Below are positions 61,754 to 64,000 of a stretch of 64,000 bases of DNA, in pieces (position 1 is the first letter of the stretch; the number at the start of each line of letters is the position of its first letter). Below the pieces are notes generated by a model. It had not been told where the DNA came from. It worked only from the letters and a program-made list of their open reading frames with translations, and made no database searches. This DNA comes from Coffea arabica (taxonomy: Eukaryota > Streptophyta > Magnoliopsida > Gentianales > Rubiaceae): NCBI RefSeq assembly GCF_036785885.1, contig NC_092320.1, positions 23,375,557 through 23,439,556 of the forward strand. Reading direction: 5' to 3'. The position numbers and the translations under genes are program-made.

Positions 61754-64000
61754 TCCTAGCTTCATATATGATTCAGATGCATAACAATTCATGTTGAGAA
61801 GGCAATAGCTAAAAAAAAAAATTCATAAAATTAACAATTTCAACACCCACCAGACACTTCATGAAAACCACTACATAGCACAAAAATCAGAAATTTGAAA
61901 TTCAAAGTTAAGGTAATCTAGAAAGATGACCACAAAATAAAAAGAAAAAACGATAACCTGAAAAGCTAAATCTTTTTCTCCTCCCTTTAGTATTTCCTTG
62001 TGACGTTCCTCAATCTATCAATTAGGCAGCAATCTAAGATTATGAGGAGCAGCAAAACTAAAGAAGCAAGCAAGAAATTAAAAACTTCAGAAATGAAAAG
62101 GAAGCAGAAACTTGAAGGTCCAATCTAGTGTAAAATTGGAAAAATGATAGGGAAATAAATCAAAAAAATGCACAACCTGAAAAGTTAAAAATTTTTTCTC
62201 CTTTCAGTGGATATTCCTTCCATTTTTTCAAACTGTTTTCACATTTGAATACTATAACGTTGAGATACCAAGTACCATATATTACATACATTGAAAAAAT
62301 GACTTCACCAATAATGACTAACCATAGAAAAAAGGGCTTTAAAAATCTCATTTCGCAAATTCACATACGAAGTAAAATCTCAAGTAAGATATTGTCAATA
62401 ATATTAAAAAAAACCCATAAAAGTATAAACAAACAATTATTAGATCAAACTTGGCTGTTTTGTCTTACAATTACTATGGGCAGAATAGACTGCTATTGTA
62501 GGCAATGAACCACATAGTTCAATCGTCAACTCTGCTTTACCCAACTTGCTCACAAACACTTCTAGAACAAAGCCATGTAATTAAATGATAATGCTCAAAA
62601 TGTAAAAACATTTGCTAAAAAATTGATCTTCTAGTTTTTGAAACATTAATGAGGTGTTATCAAGATTAAAATGCAAAGAAAAAAAGTAAGTTTGTAAAAT
62701 CTACCCATTAAATTGGCGAAATAAATTGTGTAACCTAACCATGTTATGATAATAACCAAAGTAATAGGCTTTGACGAGCTAAGAGAGCCAGGAAGAAAAA
62801 AAAAAGAAGAACAGGCCAGAAAAGAAATTGCCCCAGTCCAACTCATCATTCAAGAGTAGAAAGGCACAGAAAATTAAAAGGCACAACTATTCAATATGTT
62901 ATTTTTAACTTTCACAAGCAAATGTACATGTATCAACCCCTTGGGAGTTTCTATTCTAGCTTCGTAACCTTCAATTGTTGAGGAAAGCAATCTATCAAAT
63001 AAACAAAAGAACACAATTAGGTGATAATCTAAAGCCTATCAGCATATACATTTAAGAATCTAGGGAAGGGAAAAATTTCTCTTATTCATCAGGGGGAAAA
63101 ACCCCCCAAAGAATACAAAATCAGTCTGTTTAGCACCATGTATGCATTATTTTCAATGAATGTCGCACTGGTAGTTATTAAGTGGTGTTTTTTTTTTTGT
63201 TTTTTGCATTGATAGTAAGAAATTACACATGAGCCACTATAAATGAATCATTCTTTTCTGTAGGACCAATAATTACAATAAGAGAGCAAACTACGAACCA
63301 AAAGGTAAATACATCAATACATTGAAACTGCATATAAGCAAGCTAACAAATGAATTTCAAATCAAATATTAAATAATCTGCAATAAATGAAAATTTCTTA
63401 CTAAAAAATTCAGAGACTACAAAAGTACAAGGATCTCATGGTAAAAGAAACATTAAGTAAACAACAGTACATTAAAAGACTAAACATACCTAATTAAGTA
63501 GAAAAAGGCTAAACATAGAACAAACTTAAGTAGCCTTAAAGCTAGTGAGAATAATATAAGCAGCTTCCCTCCTATCACTACCAGCAATCAGCTTAACACA
63601 AAGTACCTATTAAAAACACCAGATCAGTTTTGGATACTCAAAAAAACCCAAAAAGAAAAAAGAAAAAAAACATTGCAATCATGGGCTCTGAACCAAGTAT
63701 AATCCCTGCATACATAAAAATCTTTCCTTCTTGTACAGGATGATGGCACATAAACATTAAGAAACAATATGATTTTCCATTGAATGCCTTCTGCACAGAA
63801 TGTTTGAGATAAATCTAGAACCCATACAACACTTTGAACAAAAGGTGAGATGGCCAAATAAAATAATCACAGTTAAGAGTATGGCCAAATATACACACTT
63901 TTGGCAATCACTTTTTCCTCATTGTGTATCAGAATTTCTTGCACTGCACAAATGTAATTTGAGAGCAAGGACTTTTTGGAATTTGATACACTAGACATGT
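61754..64000. other. Single-copy flank, weak exon-like signals only
   Basis: AT-rich DNA unique within the window. On the minus strand three short segments look exon-like. 61958-62011 reads EERHKEILKGGEKDLAFQ before a CAG|GT donor. A similar segment at 62177-62228 reads KWKEYPLKGEKIFNFS before CAG|GT. 63526-63606 reads VLCVKLIAGSDRREAAYIIL after an AG and ends at a stop. I cannot assemble them into a gene. Confidence 0.25.

Overview
This window is plant nuclear DNA. It is AT-rich, with small intron-split genes and nested plant transposons: a Helitron, a Ty3/gypsy element of the TAT lineage, CACTA and MITE termini. It also holds a fragment of an anthocyanidin synthase gene and the last exon of an NRT1/PTR transporter. 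A eudicot is likely; I cannot fix the species. I saw no rRNA, tRNA, CRISPR array, plastid or bacterial gene.

The layout is dominated by one duplicated block. Arm A (1-13944) is followed by spacer S (13945-17978) and by the exact reverse complement of A (17979-31922). Coordinates of matching features always sum to 31923, so there is no net indel over about 14 kb, and homopolymer tracts that I checked have equal lengths. A third copy (47783-61753) is the reverse complement of 13945-27915 (sum 75698): a partial A in direct orientation followed by S inverted. Between the palindrome and the third copy lies repeat DNA (31923-47782). There a 14.8-kb decayed TAT retrotransposon (minus strand, LTRs 46166-47133 and 32305-33205) sits in a small MITE, which lies in CACTA-like sequence whose terminus (47762) is 20 bp from the start of the third copy. 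The last 2.2 kb (61754-64000) is single-copy here and has only weak exon-like signals.

Arm A holds two paralogous genes for small heavy-metal-associated (HMA) fold proteins that lack the metal-binding cysteines. M2 (1425-2517, minus) is cut short by a stop; M1 (8501-9778, minus) is intact. A also holds an unrecognised three-exon gene 'X' (4113-5938, plus), an NPF transporter last exon (7823-8150, plus) and the 5' half of an HMA gene that keeps its cysteines (12149-12337, plus). S adds two exons of another unrecognised gene.

A Helitron-like 5' end near 3785 and a clear Helitron 3' end (hairpin plus CTAG, 16428-16458) have matching orientation only in the A-S arrangement of the left half. This suggests that X, NPF, M1, the HMA half gene and the S exons are cargo of one 12.7-kb Helitron. 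That Helitron was later caught in an inverted duplication and an inversion of S. The absence of sequence divergence means either very recent events or an assembly artefact; reads spanning the junctions would decide.
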